In this document: piece by piece, positions 9,584 through 20,099 of the stretch
Position numbering within the stretch: the stretch's first letter is position 1
Layout of the letters: each line of letters opens with the position of its first letter
Origin: Streptomyces coacervatus
GTDB lineage: Bacteria; Actinomycetota; Actinomycetes; Streptomycetales; Streptomycetaceae
Assembly: GCF_029223485.1 (NCBI RefSeq)
Contig: NZ_JARHTP010000004.1
Span: 496,001-560,000 of the forward strand
Direction: 5' to 3'
DNA: 64,000 bases
Notes under the pieces: generated by a model
What the model was told of the DNA's origin: nothing
What the model saw: the letters and a program-made list of their open reading frames with translations, nothing else
The model's database searches: none
Translations under genes and position numbers: made by a program

Positions 9584-10759
9584 TCAGTCGCCGGTGAGCA
9601 GACCGGCGACCAGGTCGCGGGGCAGGCCGTGGGTGTCGTGGAGGTAGCGGTAGTGCTCCTCGCTCAGCGGGCCTACGAACTCCCGCCGGGAGAGCACGCG
9701 TTGGCCGCGTTCGAGGAGACTGGTGAAGCGCTGTTCCTCGTCCAGGAGCACCTCGCGGACGGTGCCGGTGCCGCAGGTCTGGCGGAAGTGCTCCAGCGTG
9801 TGGTCCACGAGTTCCATGGGCAGGTCGGTGACGGTGCGTGAGGGGTCGTCGCGGCGAAGGGTGGTGAGGAGGCGGCGGATCAGGCGGCGCAGCACATAGC
9901 CGCGGCCGGTGTTGGACGGGCGTACGCCGTCGCCGAGTACGACGATGCTTGACCGCAGGTGGTCGCAGACGAGACGCGTCGATGGGACGGACAAGTCCCA
10001 CAGGGGCGGGAGCAGACGCATCCACGGTTCGAACAGGTCCGTGTCGTAGACCGAACGGTGTCCTTGCAGGACGGTCGTCAGCCGTTCCAGGCCCATGCCC
10101 GTGTCGATGCCGGGCTGCGGCAGCGGGTCGAGGGTGCCGTCCTCGTTGCGGCGGTAGCGCATGTTCACGTGGTTCCAGATCTCCACCCATCGAGGGTCGG
10201 TGGTGGGGGTGCCCTGGGGCGGGGTGCCGGGGTCGCCGGTCCAGACGAAGATCTCCGAGTCGGGGCCGCAGGGGCCGACCGGCCCGTTGGACCACCAGTT
10301 CTCGTCGTCGGTCAGCTCCACGGGCAGTCCCAACTCCTGCCAGGTGCGCAGAGATTCGGTGTCGGGGCCGACCTGGTCGTCGCCGCCGAAGACCGTGACG
10401 TACAGCCGCTCCTGCGGGATGCCGAATCCGTCGCGCAGCAGCTCGTACCCCCAGCGCAGGCTCTGTGAATGGCCGTAGTCGCCGAGCGACCACGAGCCGA
10501 GCATCTCGAAGACCGTCAGGTGGGTGGGATCGCCGATCTCGTCGAGGTCGGTGGTGCGCAGGCAGCGCTGGACGTTGATCAGGCGCCGTCCTTGGGGATG
10601 AGGGCGGCCCTGGAGGTAGGGCGTGAGGGGGTGCATGCCGGAGGTAGTGAACAGCACCGGGTCCGAGGGCGGCGGCAGGAGGGAGCTTCCGGTGATGAGG
10701 TGGTGGCCGCGCTCACGGTAGAAGTCGGTGAACGTCCGTACGGTCCGGTCGGTGTTCAT
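9584..10759 (-). CDS. Stand-alone alanyl-tRNA synthetase catalytic half
   Basis: A 391-residue paralogue of AlaRS. It matches the N-terminal half of the enzyme: class II motif regions (LFTTSGMHPLTPYLQG, TVFEMLGSWSLGDY, NVQRCLRTTDLDEIG), motif 3 GIDTGMGLERL, and the tRNA-recognition helix region with SNTGRGYVLRRLIRRLL. It stops at the point where normal AlaRS (about 880 residues) continues into the editing and C-Ala domains (YLHDTHGLPRDLV, then stop). It could activate alanine and perhaps charge tRNA or another carrier, but cannot clear mischarged Ser or Gly itself. ATG 10757-10759 (MNTDRTVRTF) is preferred over an upstream extension without family similarity. A hairpin terminator follows. Confidence 0.88.
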   Translation of the reverse strand: MNTDRTVRTFTDFYRERGHHLITGSSLLPPPSDPVLFTTSGMHPLTPYLQGRPHPQGRRLINVQRCLRTTDLDEIGDPTHLTVFEMLGSWSLGDYGHSQSLRWGYELLRDGFGIPQERLYVTVFGGDDQVGPDTESLRTWQELGLPVELTDDENWWSNGPVGPCGPDSEIFVWTGDPGTPPQGTPTTDPRWVEIWNHVNMRYRRNEDGTLDPLPQPGIDTGMGLERLTTVLQGHRSVYDTDLFEPWMRLLPPLWDLSVPSTRLVCDHLRSSIVVLGDGVRPSNTGRGYVLRRLIRRLLTTLRRDDPSRTVTDLPMELVDHTLEHFRQTCGTGTVREVLLDEEQRFTSLLERGQRVLSRREFVGPLSEEHYRYLHDTHGLPRDLVAGLLTGD

Positions 10760-10994
10760 GGCGGTGTCCCTATCGGGTCGTGGGACCGGAAAGGACCGCG
10801 GGAGCAGCCTGCGAATCTGCGCTGAGGGTGGAAACACATCCCGGCGATCCGTTTCCGGCCGCCGGGGAAGGGTGGAGAGGTCAGGCGTCGGCAGCCGGGG
10901 AGCTGGTCGCTCGCGCGGCTGCGGTGGGAGTACAGCAGGTCCTGACGTTCATGGAACGAACGCTAACAGGGGGCGGTGGGGCCCGTCTTCTGGG

Positions 10995-11033
10995 TTTTCC
11001 GGGCATCGCGACCTTGGCTTTCCGGGTATCGCG
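10995..11033. repeat. Short direct repeat upstream of MBL gene
   Basis: Two near-identical 15-mers, TTTCCGGGCATCGCG and TTTCCGGGTATCGCG, lie about 24 bp apart in the 289-bp spacer (10760-11048) between the divergent AlaRS-like and MBL genes. They could be tandem operator half-sites. I see nothing else in the rest of this spacer. Confidence 0.45.
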
Positions 11034-11034
11034 T

Positions 11035-11040
11035 TAGGCT
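11035..11040 (+). promoter_or_regulatory. Candidate -10 box for leaderless MBL transcript
   Basis: TAGGCT ends 8 nt before the ATG at 11049, and no purine-rich ribosome-binding site precedes that ATG. This spacing is typical of leaderless mRNAs in Streptomyces. A weak TTGGCT (11014-11019) gives a short 15-bp spacer, so the -35 is uncertain. Confidence 0.4.
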
Positions 11041-11048
11041 CTCGTGCC

Positions 11049-11795
11049 ATGCGACTGACGGTTCTCGGCGGCTGCGGCGCCTGGCCCACGGCAGCCCAGG
11101 CGTGCAGCGGCTATCTCGTCGAGTACGACGGGTTCCGCCTGCTGGTCGATCCCGGCTACGCCACCCTGCCCCGCCTGCTGCAGCACCACACCGTCGACGC
11201 AGTCGACGCCGTAGTGGTCAGCCACGGGCACCCCGACCACTGCGCGGACCTCAACCCGTTGCTCCGTGCCCGCGCACTGAGCGACGATCCTCCCCCGCCC
11301 CTGCCCGTGTACGCCCCGCACGGGGCCCTCGACGCGGTGCTGGCGCTCGACAGGCCGGGCATGCTCGCACCGGCGTACCGTCTGCACGAGTTCGCCCCCG
11401 GCGACCGGTTCGCCATCGGCCCGTTCAGCGCCGCTACCTGGCTCCTGCCGCACTTCGTGCCGAATGCCGGCATCCGGCTCAGCACCCCGGGCGGCGTGCT
11501 CGCCTACACCGGCGACACCGGCCCCAGCGCCGACATCGTGCGCCTCGCGGAAGGCGCCGACCTGTTCCTGTCGGAGGCCACCTACATCCATCAGGTGCCG
11601 GCCGCCGACGCGCCGTACCTGCTGACCGCACGGCTGGCCGGCCAGTACGCCCGCCAGGCGGGCGCCGCCCGGCTCCTGCTCACCCACCTGTGGCCGGGCA
11701 CGGATGCGACGGCCGCACGGGAGGCGGCCGCGGAGTACTTCGAGCGGCCGGTCGACGTCGCCGCCCCGGACCTCGTCACCGGGGCGACCTCCTGA
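11049..11795 (+). CDS. MBL-fold metallohydrolase (RNase Z-like)
   Basis: A 248-residue metallo-beta-lactamase-fold hydrolase. It has the metal motif HGHPDH (in SHGHPDHC), the metal-bridging aspartate in LAYTGDTGPS, the SEATY segment and a late histidine in LLTHLWPG. The arrangement matches cytosolic MBL proteins of the RNase Z/PhnP-like branch found throughout actinobacteria, usually annotated as cAMP-phosphodiesterase-like. The substrate is not evident. The start is ATG 11049, probably leaderless. A strong hairpin terminator follows. Confidence 0.87.
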   Translation: MRLTVLGGCGAWPTAAQACSGYLVEYDGFRLLVDPGYATLPRLLQHHTVDAVDAVVVSHGHPDHCADLNPLLRARALSDDPPPPLPVYAPHGALDAVLALDRPGMLAPAYRLHEFAPGDRFAIGPFSAATWLLPHFVPNAGIRLSTPGGVLAYTGDTGPSADIVRLAEGADLFLSEATYIHQVPAADAPYLLTARLAGQYARQAGAARLLLTHLWPGTDATAAREAAAEYFERPVDVAAPDLVTGATS

Positions 11796-11825
11796 TCCTG
11801 GCGGAGCGGGACGAGAGGCTTTGAG

Positions 11826-11858
11826 GCCGGCCTCCGCCAATCAGTGACGGAGGCCGGC
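11826..11858 (+). terminator. Hairpin terminator of MBL gene
   Basis: A perfect 11-bp GC-rich stem (GCCGGCCTCCG at 11826-11836, complement at 11848-11858) with an 11-nt loop, 31 bp after the MBL stop codon. Confidence 0.8.
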
Positions 11859-11925
11859 TTCGTGGCGCTGACAAGGAAATACGCACCTCGCGTCCCTCCT
11901 GTCTCATGTTCCTCCGGGGGACTCT

Positions 11926-12611
11926 TTGACCACGACATCGTCCGGCGGCCGTCACAGACGCCGGATACACATCGCCCTGCCCGTCGTCGCCGCCGCTGTC
12001 GCCGCGGCCGTCGCCGCCGCGCTGCTGACCTCCTCCGCCAGTGCGGCCACCGCCGTGCCGACCCCGACGGTCAAGCCGGCCATCGCCTCGCCCTCGCTCT
12101 CCACCCTGAAGAAGCGCATCACGGGCGCCCTCGCCGGCGACGCCACCGCGGGTGGGACGGCCAAGGCGTCGTCGCTGAGCTCCGGCACGAACACGGCGAG
12201 CGCCGAACCGATGATCATCGGCGGTACCGACCGACATCCTGTGGGTGGACTCCGGCGGGACAATGTGGATCTACCCGGGCAGGGGCAACGGCACCTTCGG
12301 CTCCCGCCACTCGGTCCGCACCGGCTGGAACCAGTACAACTCCGTGCGCGGCCACGGCGACCTCACCCATGATGGCAAGTCCGGCTCCGAGGCCTTCTCC
12401 TCCCGGATCAAGGTGCGCAGCGCCTGGACCGGCTGCAACGCCTTCGACCCGGTCGGGGACGTCAACGGCGACGGCTTGGCCGACCTCCTGGCCCGCACCC
12501 CCGGCGGCACGCTCTACCTCTACAAGGGCACCGGAAGGCGACCACCGAGAGATCTTTGCCGGCCGGGTCTCGGTCGGCACCGGTTTCGAGCAGTACGACC
12601 TCTGGGGCTGA
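11926..12611 (+). pseudogene. Degraded secreted FG-GAP/VCBS repeat protein
   Basis: Remains of a secreted beta-propeller-type protein. A TTG at 11926 behind a purine-rich stretch opens an arginine-led signal peptide (RRRIHIALPVVAAAVAAAV). Near 12228 the reading must shift to continue as the FG-GAP repeats (WVDSGGTMWIYPGRGNGTF, VGDVNGDGLADLLARTPGG). Near 12535 a second shift is needed to reach the conserved end (IFAGRVSVGTGFEQYDLWG, stop 12609-12611). The middle (GHGDLTHDGKSGSEAFSS) also seems to lack part of a repeat. Two frameshifts plus a deletion indicate decay, but sequencing error in GC-rich DNA is possible. Confidence 0.75.
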
Positions 12612-12639
12612 ACCCGCAGGCGAGCGAGGCTCACCTCCG

Positions 12640-13212
12640 TCAGCGCCCATAGAGACCGTCCATGCGGCCGCGTGCCAGGGCCGGGCCGCTGACGGTGGCC
12701 AGCACGGCCGCGGGCTTGGCGGTGTCCAGGTTTGTGCCGCCCTGCGCCGAGGTGATTGCGGTGGGCAGGGCGAACAGCTGGAAGACGTACCGGTGCAGGC
12801 CGTGTCCCTTGATCGGTTCGGGGCCCAGGTAGCCGCGCCCCATTCCTGAGCGAAGTACTCGCACTCCCTTGACGGAACTCCCTGTGTTCAAGGCTCCGGT
12901 GGGCAGCGTGACGAGATCGGGATCGAGCAGGGCGACGCAGTGGACGAACGGGGTGCGGGTGGGAGAGTCGATGTCCTGGACAACCAGCAGAAGTTGGGCG
13001 GTGTCGTCGGGTGTGCCGCTCCAGGCCAGAGCGGGAGAGCGGTTCTCGCCGCCTGCGCGCTTGCCGACATGGACCTTGGGGATGACGCTCTCGTGCTGGA
13101 AGTCGGGGCTGCGCAGGTCCAGCGCCTCGGGTCCGGCCAGGGCGGGGAGGTGCCAAGCCAGCTTGGCTTCGCCGGCGCGCTTGTTCTTCAGCAGGGTTCC
13201 CAGGATCGTCAT
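12640..13212 (-). CDS. YbhB/YbcL-type PEBP (Raf kinase inhibitor-like) protein
   Basis: A 190-residue phosphatidylethanolamine-binding-protein-fold protein. Family marks are NRSPALAWSGTP, the ligand-pocket segment VQDIDSPTRTPFVHCVAL, and GYLGPEPIKGHGLHRYVFQL. There is no signal peptide. Its biochemical role in bacteria is unknown. ATG 13212 follows AAGGAA. It lies 82 nt downstream of the ferredoxin-MBL gene on the same strand and may belong to its MarR-controlled unit. Confidence 0.88.
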   Translation of the reverse strand: MTILGTLLKNKRAGEAKLAWHLPALAGPEALDLRSPDFQHESVIPKVHVGKRAGGENRSPALAWSGTPDDTAQLLLVVQDIDSPTRTPFVHCVALLDPDLVTLPTGALNTGSSVKGVRVLRSGMGRGYLGPEPIKGHGLHRYVFQLFALPTAITSAQGGTNLDTAKPAAVLATVSGPALARGRMDGLYGR

Positions 13213-13294
13213 GGTGTTTCCTTGTCACTTGCCCGTGTGGACTGGAAGGTCGTGGCCGACGCCGTGCGCCTTGGTGCCGGTCGGGCCGGGTCCC

Positions 13295-14164
13295 TCACCA
13301 GCGGACGGCCGTGAAGTCGATCGGCGCGGGGCGCAGCAGGCGCGTGCGTGCTGCCAGGGCCTGCAGTCGCCGGGACATCTCGTCGGCGGCCAGCCGGTGG
13401 CGGTCGCCGTGGCCCGGCAGGATCCATTCGAAGCGCAGCCGTCCGGCCGTCCTGGCCAAGGATGCGGCCAACTCCTCGATGGAGTACCAGGTCACGCTCT
13501 GCACGACTTCCAGATCACCGGTGGCGCGTGACCAGTACAAGCTGTCTCCGCTGAAGCAGTACCGGTCATCCGCGAGGTAGAGCACGCTGCCCCTGGTGTG
13601 GCCGGGCAGTGGATGGGCGGTGACCCCGTCGCCGATCTGCAGAGGTTCAAGGCCCCGGATCACATGATCCGCGTCCGGTGCCGCGTCGAGGTCGCCCTCG
13701 TGGATCCACAGCCGGGCGCCGAAGTGGTCCGCATAGCGTCGGCCGTGTGCGGCGTGGTCCCGGTGGGTGAGCAGCACATCGGTGACGGGGCCCGATGCCG
13801 CGTAACGCTCGGCGAGTTCACGGCTCCAGCGGGGCGTGTCGATCATCATGGCCGTGCCGGACGGCCGTAACAGCAGGTAGGAGTTGGCCCCGGCGGTGTG
13901 CCGGGAATTGTGCCCGCACAGCAGTAAGCCGTCGTCCAAGGCCATCGGGAAAGGGTCGAGCGTCTGGTCCGGCCGCCCGGCCGCCGGGCGGATCGAGCGG
14001 GTGGGGCAGGCGAAGGCGGCCGCGTGAAGGCGCCGTAATTCCGCCTCGTCGTTCGGCGGGTGCAGGATCTGCGACCGTCCGCCGGCCTCGCCGATCAGGC
14101 CGGGCGCGAGCTGTCGGGCGGCATCGCAGTTGATGCAGCGGTCGTCCACGTACCAGGCATCCAT
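13295..14164 (-). CDS. Ferredoxin-like/MBL-fold fusion protein
   Basis: A 289-residue fusion. Residues 1-65 form a small ferredoxin-like module with cysteines in RCINCDAA and FACPTRSIRP. Residues 75-270 form a metallo-beta-lactamase fold with THRDHAAHGRRY in place of the usual HxHxDH, then PLPGHTRGSVLY, FSGDSLYW and LPGHGDRH. The fusion suggests a redox-linked hydrolase or oxidoreductase. Only three clear cysteines are visible, fewer than a standard 4Fe-4S ferredoxin, so the cluster type is uncertain. ATG 14164 follows AAGGAG. It is divergent from a MarR regulator. Confidence 0.82.
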   Translation of the reverse strand: MDAWYVDDRCINCDAARQLAPGLIGEAGGRSQILHPPNDEAELRRLHAAAFACPTRSIRPAAGRPDQTLDPFPMALDDGLLLCGHNSRHTAGANSYLLLRPSGTAMMIDTPRWSRELAERYAASGPVTDVLLTHRDHAAHGRRYADHFGARLWIHEGDLDAAPDADHVIRGLEPLQIGDGVTAHPLPGHTRGSVLYLADDRYCFSGDSLYWSRATGDLEVVQSVTWYSIEELAASLARTAGRLRFEWILPGHGDRHRLAADEMSRRLQALAARTRLLRPAPIDFTAVRW

Positions 14165-14183
14165 GGCCGGACTCCTTATACAA

Positions 14184-14218
14184 TACCTGCATCACTAAGT
14201 ATCTTAATCATGAAGGTA
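14184..14218. promoter_or_regulatory. AT-rich candidate MarR operator/promoter
   Basis: The 55-bp spacer between the ferredoxin-MBL and MarR genes is an AT-rich island. It contains TACCTGCAT (14184-14192) and ATGAAGGTA (14210-14218), inverted at 8 of 9 positions, and a central TAAG-TAT-CTTA palindrome (14196-14206). This is the expected place for an autoregulatory MarR site that also controls the divergent gene. Confidence 0.5.
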
Positions 14219-14219
14219 A

Positions 14220-14705
14220 ATGGAGTCATGGATGCCCGTCAAACCGCAGGACGACCAGAGTGACGAACTGGCCAACCGGATCATCGCGTCCATGACGGAC
14301 CTCGCCGGAGCCCTGGGACGCCTGAACGACCTGATCGCCCAGCATCTCGGCATCGCGCAGACCGACCTGCTCTGCCTGCACGTACTCAACCGCGCCGGAG
14401 CCTCCACCGCCGGCGCACTCGCCTCTCGACTCGGGCGCACCACCGGCGCGGTCACGCACATGATCGACCGCCTGGAGAAGGCCGGATACGTCCGGCGCCA
14501 ACCGGACCCGCACGACCGCCGCCGCGTACTCGTCGAGGCCTGGGCCCCAGGACTCGAACGGATCGCTTCGTTCTACGAAGGGCTCGACGCCCGCAGCCGT
14601 CGACTGATGGCCACCTTCGACGGCGACCAACTGGCGGCGATCCACGCCTTCCTGCTGGGCAGTTACGAGAGTGCCGCCGAAGAGTGCGATCACCTGATCC
14701 GGTAG
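14220..14705 (+). CDS. MarR-family transcriptional regulator
   Basis: A 161-residue winged-helix regulator with the MarR recognition segment ALASRLGRTTGAVTHMIDRL and the wing PDPHDRRRVLV, plus N- and C-terminal dimerisation helices. ATG 14220 has AAGG at 14213-14216. A second ATG at 14232 with GGAG in front is an equally good start and would drop four residues. It is divergent from the ferredoxin-MBL fusion, its most likely target. Confidence 0.87.
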   Translation: MESWMPVKPQDDQSDELANRIIASMTDLAGALGRLNDLIAQHLGIAQTDLLCLHVLNRAGASTAGALASRLGRTTGAVTHMIDRLEKAGYVRRQPDPHDRRRVLVEAWAPGLERIASFYEGLDARSRRLMATFDGDQLAAIHAFLLGSYESAAEECDHLIR

Positions 14706-14732
14706 CAGGGGCCCGCCTCGCGCCGAGGCCTT

Positions 14733-15539
14733 CTAGGCCACCAACGCCGCGTGGATCCAGTCCGCTTGGGCCGTGGCCCCCGGCTGGGCCGCGCGGGCGA
14801 GTGAGCGCCGGTCCGGGTGGCTGCCCGGCGCGATGGCGTCCCGTACGTCGACCTCGGCCACCAGCCCGCGCGCCGTCACCACCCGCCACACCGAGGCCAG
14901 CAGCGAGTCGTCGCCGATGAAGGCGGGCGCCGTGCTGGCCGTACCCCCGGCGATCCGGTAGCGCAGACGTACCGGCTGCACGGGCACGTTCGCGTCGAGG
15001 GCGGCCTGGAAGACGGCCCGCCGGAAGTTGCCCTGGGCGCGTCCGCACCAGGTGCTGCCCTCGGGGAAGACCCCGACGGCCTGCCCGGCGCGCAGCGCGT
15101 CGGCGATACGGGCGACCGTGCCGGGGAGGGCGCGGAGCCGGTTGCGGTCGATGAACAGGGCGGCTCGGGCGGCCACCGGGCCCGCCACGGGCCAGTCCCG
15201 GATGTCGGACTTGGCGAGCATGCGGGCCGGGCGGACGGCGGCGAGCAGCGGGATGTCCAGCCAGGAGATGTGGTTGGCGACCAGCAGCAGTCCGCCGGTG
15301 GGCGCGGCGGTGCCGGTCATACGGACCTGGACCCCTGCGGCCCGCACGATCCACCGGCACCACCGCTTCACCAGCTCGGCGGGGATCCGCCCGCCGAGCG
15401 GCGACAGCACGACCCCGGCGAGCACCAGGGCAAGGACCGCCGCCATCCGCAGCACGGCACGTGGTACGGCCGTGGCGGACCCCGTCGCCTCGATGCAGGC
15501 CCCCGGGGTGCAGGGCGCGCTGGGCTGCCAGACGCTCAT
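14733..15539 (-). CDS. olsA: Lyso-ornithine lipid O-acyltransferase
   Basis: A 268-residue PlsC-type membrane acyltransferase. The catalytic HX4D motif is HISWLD near residue 88, and the glycerol-P/acceptor motif FPEGST near 160. One membrane segment is visible (VLRMAAVLALVLAGVVLSPL). Its ATG (15537-15539) overlaps the TGA of olsB (ATGA). Paired with an OlsB-type N-acyltransferase it is best read as OlsA, which adds the second acyl chain to lyso-ornithine lipid, a phosphorus-free membrane lipid. A plain 1-acylglycerol-3-phosphate acyltransferase is the alternative. Confidence 0.82.
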   Translation of the reverse strand: MSVWQPSAPCTPGACIEATGSATAVPRAVLRMAAVLALVLAGVVLSPLGGRIPAELVKRWCRWIVRAAGVQVRMTGTAAPTGGLLLVANHISWLDIPLLAAVRPARMLAKSDIRDWPVAGPVAARAALFIDRNRLRALPGTVARIADALRAGQAVGVFPEGSTWCGRAQGNFRRAVFQAALDANVPVQPVRLRYRIAGGTASTAPAFIGDDSLLASVWRVVTARGLVAEVDVRDAIAPGSHPDRRSLARAAQPGATAQADWIHAALVA

Positions 15540-16309
15540 CAGGCCGGCACGAGGGAGAGGAAGTGCCGCAGATAGCGCGGGTTGACCCGGCGCATCGACA
15601 GCAGCACATACAGGTCGGCGACCCCGAAGTCCGGGTCGTGGGCGGGCTGCGCGCACACCCAGGCGCCGAGGCGGAGGTAGCCGCGCAGCAGGGCGGGCAG
15701 TTCGGTGGCGGCGGCGGGCGTGGCGGCGTCGGGGACCCAGGGCAGCAGCGGCCGTACCCGGTACTCCTCGGGGGCCAGGTACTTGCCCCGCACCTTCTCC
15801 CAGGTGGCGGAGGCGAGCGCACCGCCGTCGGCGAGCGGGATGGAGCAGCAGCCGGCCAGCCACTCGTGGCCTCGGTCCACCATGTAGCGGGCGATCCCGG
15901 CCCAGATGAGGCCGATGACGGCGCCGTCGCGGTGGTCGGGGTGGACGCAGGAGCGGCCGACCTCGACCAGGCCGGGCCGGATCGCATCGAGCGCGGTCAG
16001 GTCGAACTCGCCCTCGGAGTACAGCCGTCCGGCGACCGCGGCGCGCTCCGGCGGCAGCAGCCGGTAGGTGCCGACGACCTGGCCGGTCACCTCCTCACGC
16101 ACCAGCAGATGGTCGCAGTACGCGTCGAAGGCGTCGATGTCGTAGCCGGGCTGCGGGGTGGCCAGCAGGGCGCCCATCTCCCCGGCGAAGACCTCGTGCC
16201 GCAGCCGCTGGGCAGCACGCACGTCGGCCTCGTCGCGGGCGATGGTGACGGTGTAGCGGGTGGGTGCGGCGGGCTTCGGGGGACGGTCGAGGGTGGTTAC
16301 GCCGGTCAT
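15539..16309 (-). CDS. olsB: L-ornithine N-alpha-acyltransferase
   Basis: A 256-residue GNAT-fold acyltransferase of the OlsB/hemolysin-like group. Family marks include LRHEVFAGEMG, DAYCDHLLVRE, EVGRSCVHPDHRDGAVIGLI and the late segment PDFGVADLYVLLSM. OlsB transfers a 3-hydroxyacyl chain from acyl carrier protein to the alpha-amino group of ornithine, the first step of ornithine-lipid synthesis. The start is ATG 16307-16309 behind AGGAGAG. It is translationally coupled to olsA. From memory, S. coelicolor has its olsB in the same place, next to a succinate dehydrogenase operon. Confidence 0.83.
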   Translation of the reverse strand: MTGVTTLDRPPKPAAPTRYTVTIARDEADVRAAQRLRHEVFAGEMGALLATPQPGYDIDAFDAYCDHLLVREEVTGQVVGTYRLLPPERAAVAGRLYSEGEFDLTALDAIRPGLVEVGRSCVHPDHRDGAVIGLIWAGIARYMVDRGHEWLAGCCSIPLADGGALASATWEKVRGKYLAPEEYRVRPLLPWVPDAATPAAATELPALLRGYLRLGAWVCAQPAHDPDFGVADLYVLLSMRRVNPRYLRHFLSLVPA

Positions 16310-16527
16310 GGTTCTCTCCTGGTCAACGGCCGGGGACGGCGGAGCAACGCGCGGGCCGGTGCCGTAGGTCCGGCCTCAACAGTTCTTCCGATGCCGACTG
16401 ACCTTCGCGTGTCCGGCGCAGAGAGAGCGGGTGTGCGGTTGTTGAACGGCTGCCCGCACATATGCGAGACGGGGCCGGGGAGCACCTCCCGACCCCGCCC
16501 GTCCGCACGATTTCGGCGAACGTTCAC

Positions 16528-16589
16528 TGCAGCGCCCCCGCAGGGGCGCGGGGAACTGCGCGACAAGCCACGACGCACCCGCAGCCGCC
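16528..16589. repeat. Streptomyces intergenic repeat, copy 1, with hairpin
   Basis: The block reads as a GCGCCCC-CGCA-GGGGCGC hairpin (16532-16549), then GGGGAACTGCGCGACAAGCC and a less conserved tail. A second copy in reverse orientation lies at 53021-53091. It is in the 303-bp spacer between sdhB and olsB, just past the sdhB stop, where the hairpin can act as the sdh terminator. The rest of that spacer (16310-16527) shows nothing I can assign. Confidence 0.75.
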
Positions 16590-16612
16590 ACCCAACCGCT
16601 CCCCCTACGGCG

Positions 16613-17358
16613 CTACCGCTTCGCCACCTTCCGCGTAGCCCGCAACCACTCCTTGTTCATACTCGTGATCGACACCAACGGAATGCCCTTCGGGCAGGCA
16701 GTCGCACACTCCCCCGTCAACGTGCAGCCCCCGAAGCCCTCTTCGTCCATCTGCGCCACCATGTCCAGCACCCGCGTCTCGCGCTCGGGCGCACCCTGCG
16801 GCAGCACATTCAGGTGGTTGACCTTGGCGGAGGTGAAGAGCATCGCCGCCCCGTTCGGGCAGGCCGCCACACATGCCCCGCAGCCGATGCACTCCGCGTG
16901 CTCGAAGGCGAAGTCGGCGTCCGGCTTCGGGACGGGCGTGGCATGGGCCTCCGGTGCGGCGCCCGTCGGGGCGGAGATGTAGCCGCCGGACTGGATGATC
17001 CGGTCGAACGCGGACCGGTCCACCACCAGGTCCTTGATCACCGGGAACGCGGACGCCCTCCACGGCTCGATGTCGATCGTGTCGCCGTCCTTGAAGGACC
17101 GCATGTGCAGCTGACAGGTGGTGGTGCGCTCCGGGCCGTGCGCATCCCCGTTGATCACAAGGGAACACGCACCGCAGATGCCCTCGCGGCAGTCGTGGTC
17201 GAAGGCGACCGGGTCCTCGCCCTTGAGGATGAGCTCCTCGTTGAGGGTGTCGAGCATCTCCAGGAACGACATGTCGGAGGAGATGCCGTCCACCTCGTAC
17301 GTGGACATGGCGCCGTCGGCGTCGGCGTTCTGCTGCCGCCAGACGCGCAGGGTGAGCT

Positions 17359-17362
<4 letters not shown>
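16613..17362 (-). CDS. sdhB: Succinate dehydrogenase iron-sulfur subunit
   Basis: A 249-residue SdhB/FrdB. The N-terminal 2Fe-2S domain carries [18 protein letters not shown] and a later TTCQLH cysteine. The C-terminal domain carries [18 protein letters not shown] and [12 protein letters not shown] for the 4Fe-4S and 3Fe-4S clusters. It passes electrons from the SdhA flavin to the SdhC hemes. The start (17360-17362) overlaps the sdhA stop as ATGA. It is last in the sdhCAB operon and is followed by the hairpin repeat. Confidence 0.95.
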
Positions 17363-19305
<1,943 letters not shown>

Positions 19306-19307
19306 GG

Positions 19308-20015
19308 TCAGCTCACCACTCCGGTCATGACGCCCACGGGTACGGCGATGAAACCGGCCGTGAGCAGCAGTGCGAGGACGTTGGCGACGGTCTTGAGCGC
19401 GCGGTCGCGGGTGCGGCTGCCGACGCCGAGGGTCTGTGCGGCGCTCCAGAAGCCGTGCCGCACGTGCAGGCCGAGGGCGAGCATCGCGACGATGTAGATG
19501 ACGTTGCCGTACCAGGTGGAGAAGGTGTCCACGACGTTCTGGTACGGGTGGCCCTCCTGGAAGCCGCCCGAGTGCACGGTGCCGGTCGTGAGGTCGAGGA
19601 GGTGCCACACGATGAACAGACCCAGGATGATCCCGCCCCAGCGCATGGTGCGCGTCGCGTAGCTCGCCCGCGGCTTCTTGTGCACGTACTTGCTGGGCCG
19701 CGCCTTGATGTCGCGGCGGCTGAGCTGGTAGGCGGACGTGGCGTGGGCGACGACCGCGACCACGAGCACGATCCGGATCAGCCAGAGCGTCCACTCGTAG
19801 TGCATGAACGGCTCGCCGATGGTGCGCAGCCAGTGGGCGTAGTGGTTGAACTCGCCCGCCCCGAAGAAGATCTTCAGGTTGCCGATCATGTGGACGACCA
19901 GATACAGCAGCATGATCACGCCGCTGACGGCCATCACTGTCTTCTTGCCGACGGAGCTGTCCCACACGGTGCGCGCCATGGACGGCCGTCGGTCCGTCCG
20001 CGTTGCCAGAGCCAT
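19308..20015 (-). CDS. sdhC: Succinate dehydrogenase cytochrome b subunit
   Basis: A 235-residue membrane anchor with five predicted helices ([68 protein letters not shown] and [16 protein letters not shown]) and several membrane histidines suited to two hemes b. This is the single-subunit, diheme B. subtilis-type anchor, not the SdhC plus SdhD pair. In such enzymes quinone chemistry may be coupled to the membrane potential. ATG 20015 is first in the operon, divergent from a LysR gene 84 nt away. Confidence 0.93.
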   Translation of the reverse strand: MALATRTDRRPSMARTVWDSSVGKKTVMAVSGVIMLLYLVVHMIGNLKIFFGAGEFNHYAHWLRTIGEPFMHYEWTLWLIRIVLVVAVVAHATSAYQLSRRDIKARPSKYVHKKPRASYATRTMRWGGIILGLFIVWHLLDLTTGTVHSGGFQEGHPYQNVVDTFSTWYGNVIYIVAMLALGLHVRHGFWSAAQTLGVGSRTRDRALKTVANVLALLLTAGFIAVPVGVMTGVVS

Positions 20016-20071
20016 GGGTCAAGACGCTAGGGCCGAAGGTCCCGATCGGTCCAAGACATGGTCCGGCTTGA

Positions 20072-20083
20072 TTCCATAGGGAA
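20072..20083. promoter_or_regulatory. Small palindrome, possible LysR site
   Basis: TTCC-ATAG-GGAA is a perfect 4-bp-arm inverted repeat in the 84-bp spacer between sdhC and the LysR gene. Its place and size suit a LysR recognition half-site, but the T-N11-A spacing is off by one, so this is tentative. Confidence 0.3.
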
Positions 20084-20099
20084 CGGCTATCGTACGACC

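Noticed and set aside
10728..10760. Longer AlaRS-like start at 10837
   Set aside because: The additional 26 residues have no family resemblance, while MNTDRTVRTFTDFY starts the conserved domain.
10760..11048. T-box or other riboswitch upstream of the AlaRS-like gene
   Set aside because: No specifier stem, T-box sequence or antiterminator could be recognised in the 289-bp spacer on either strand.
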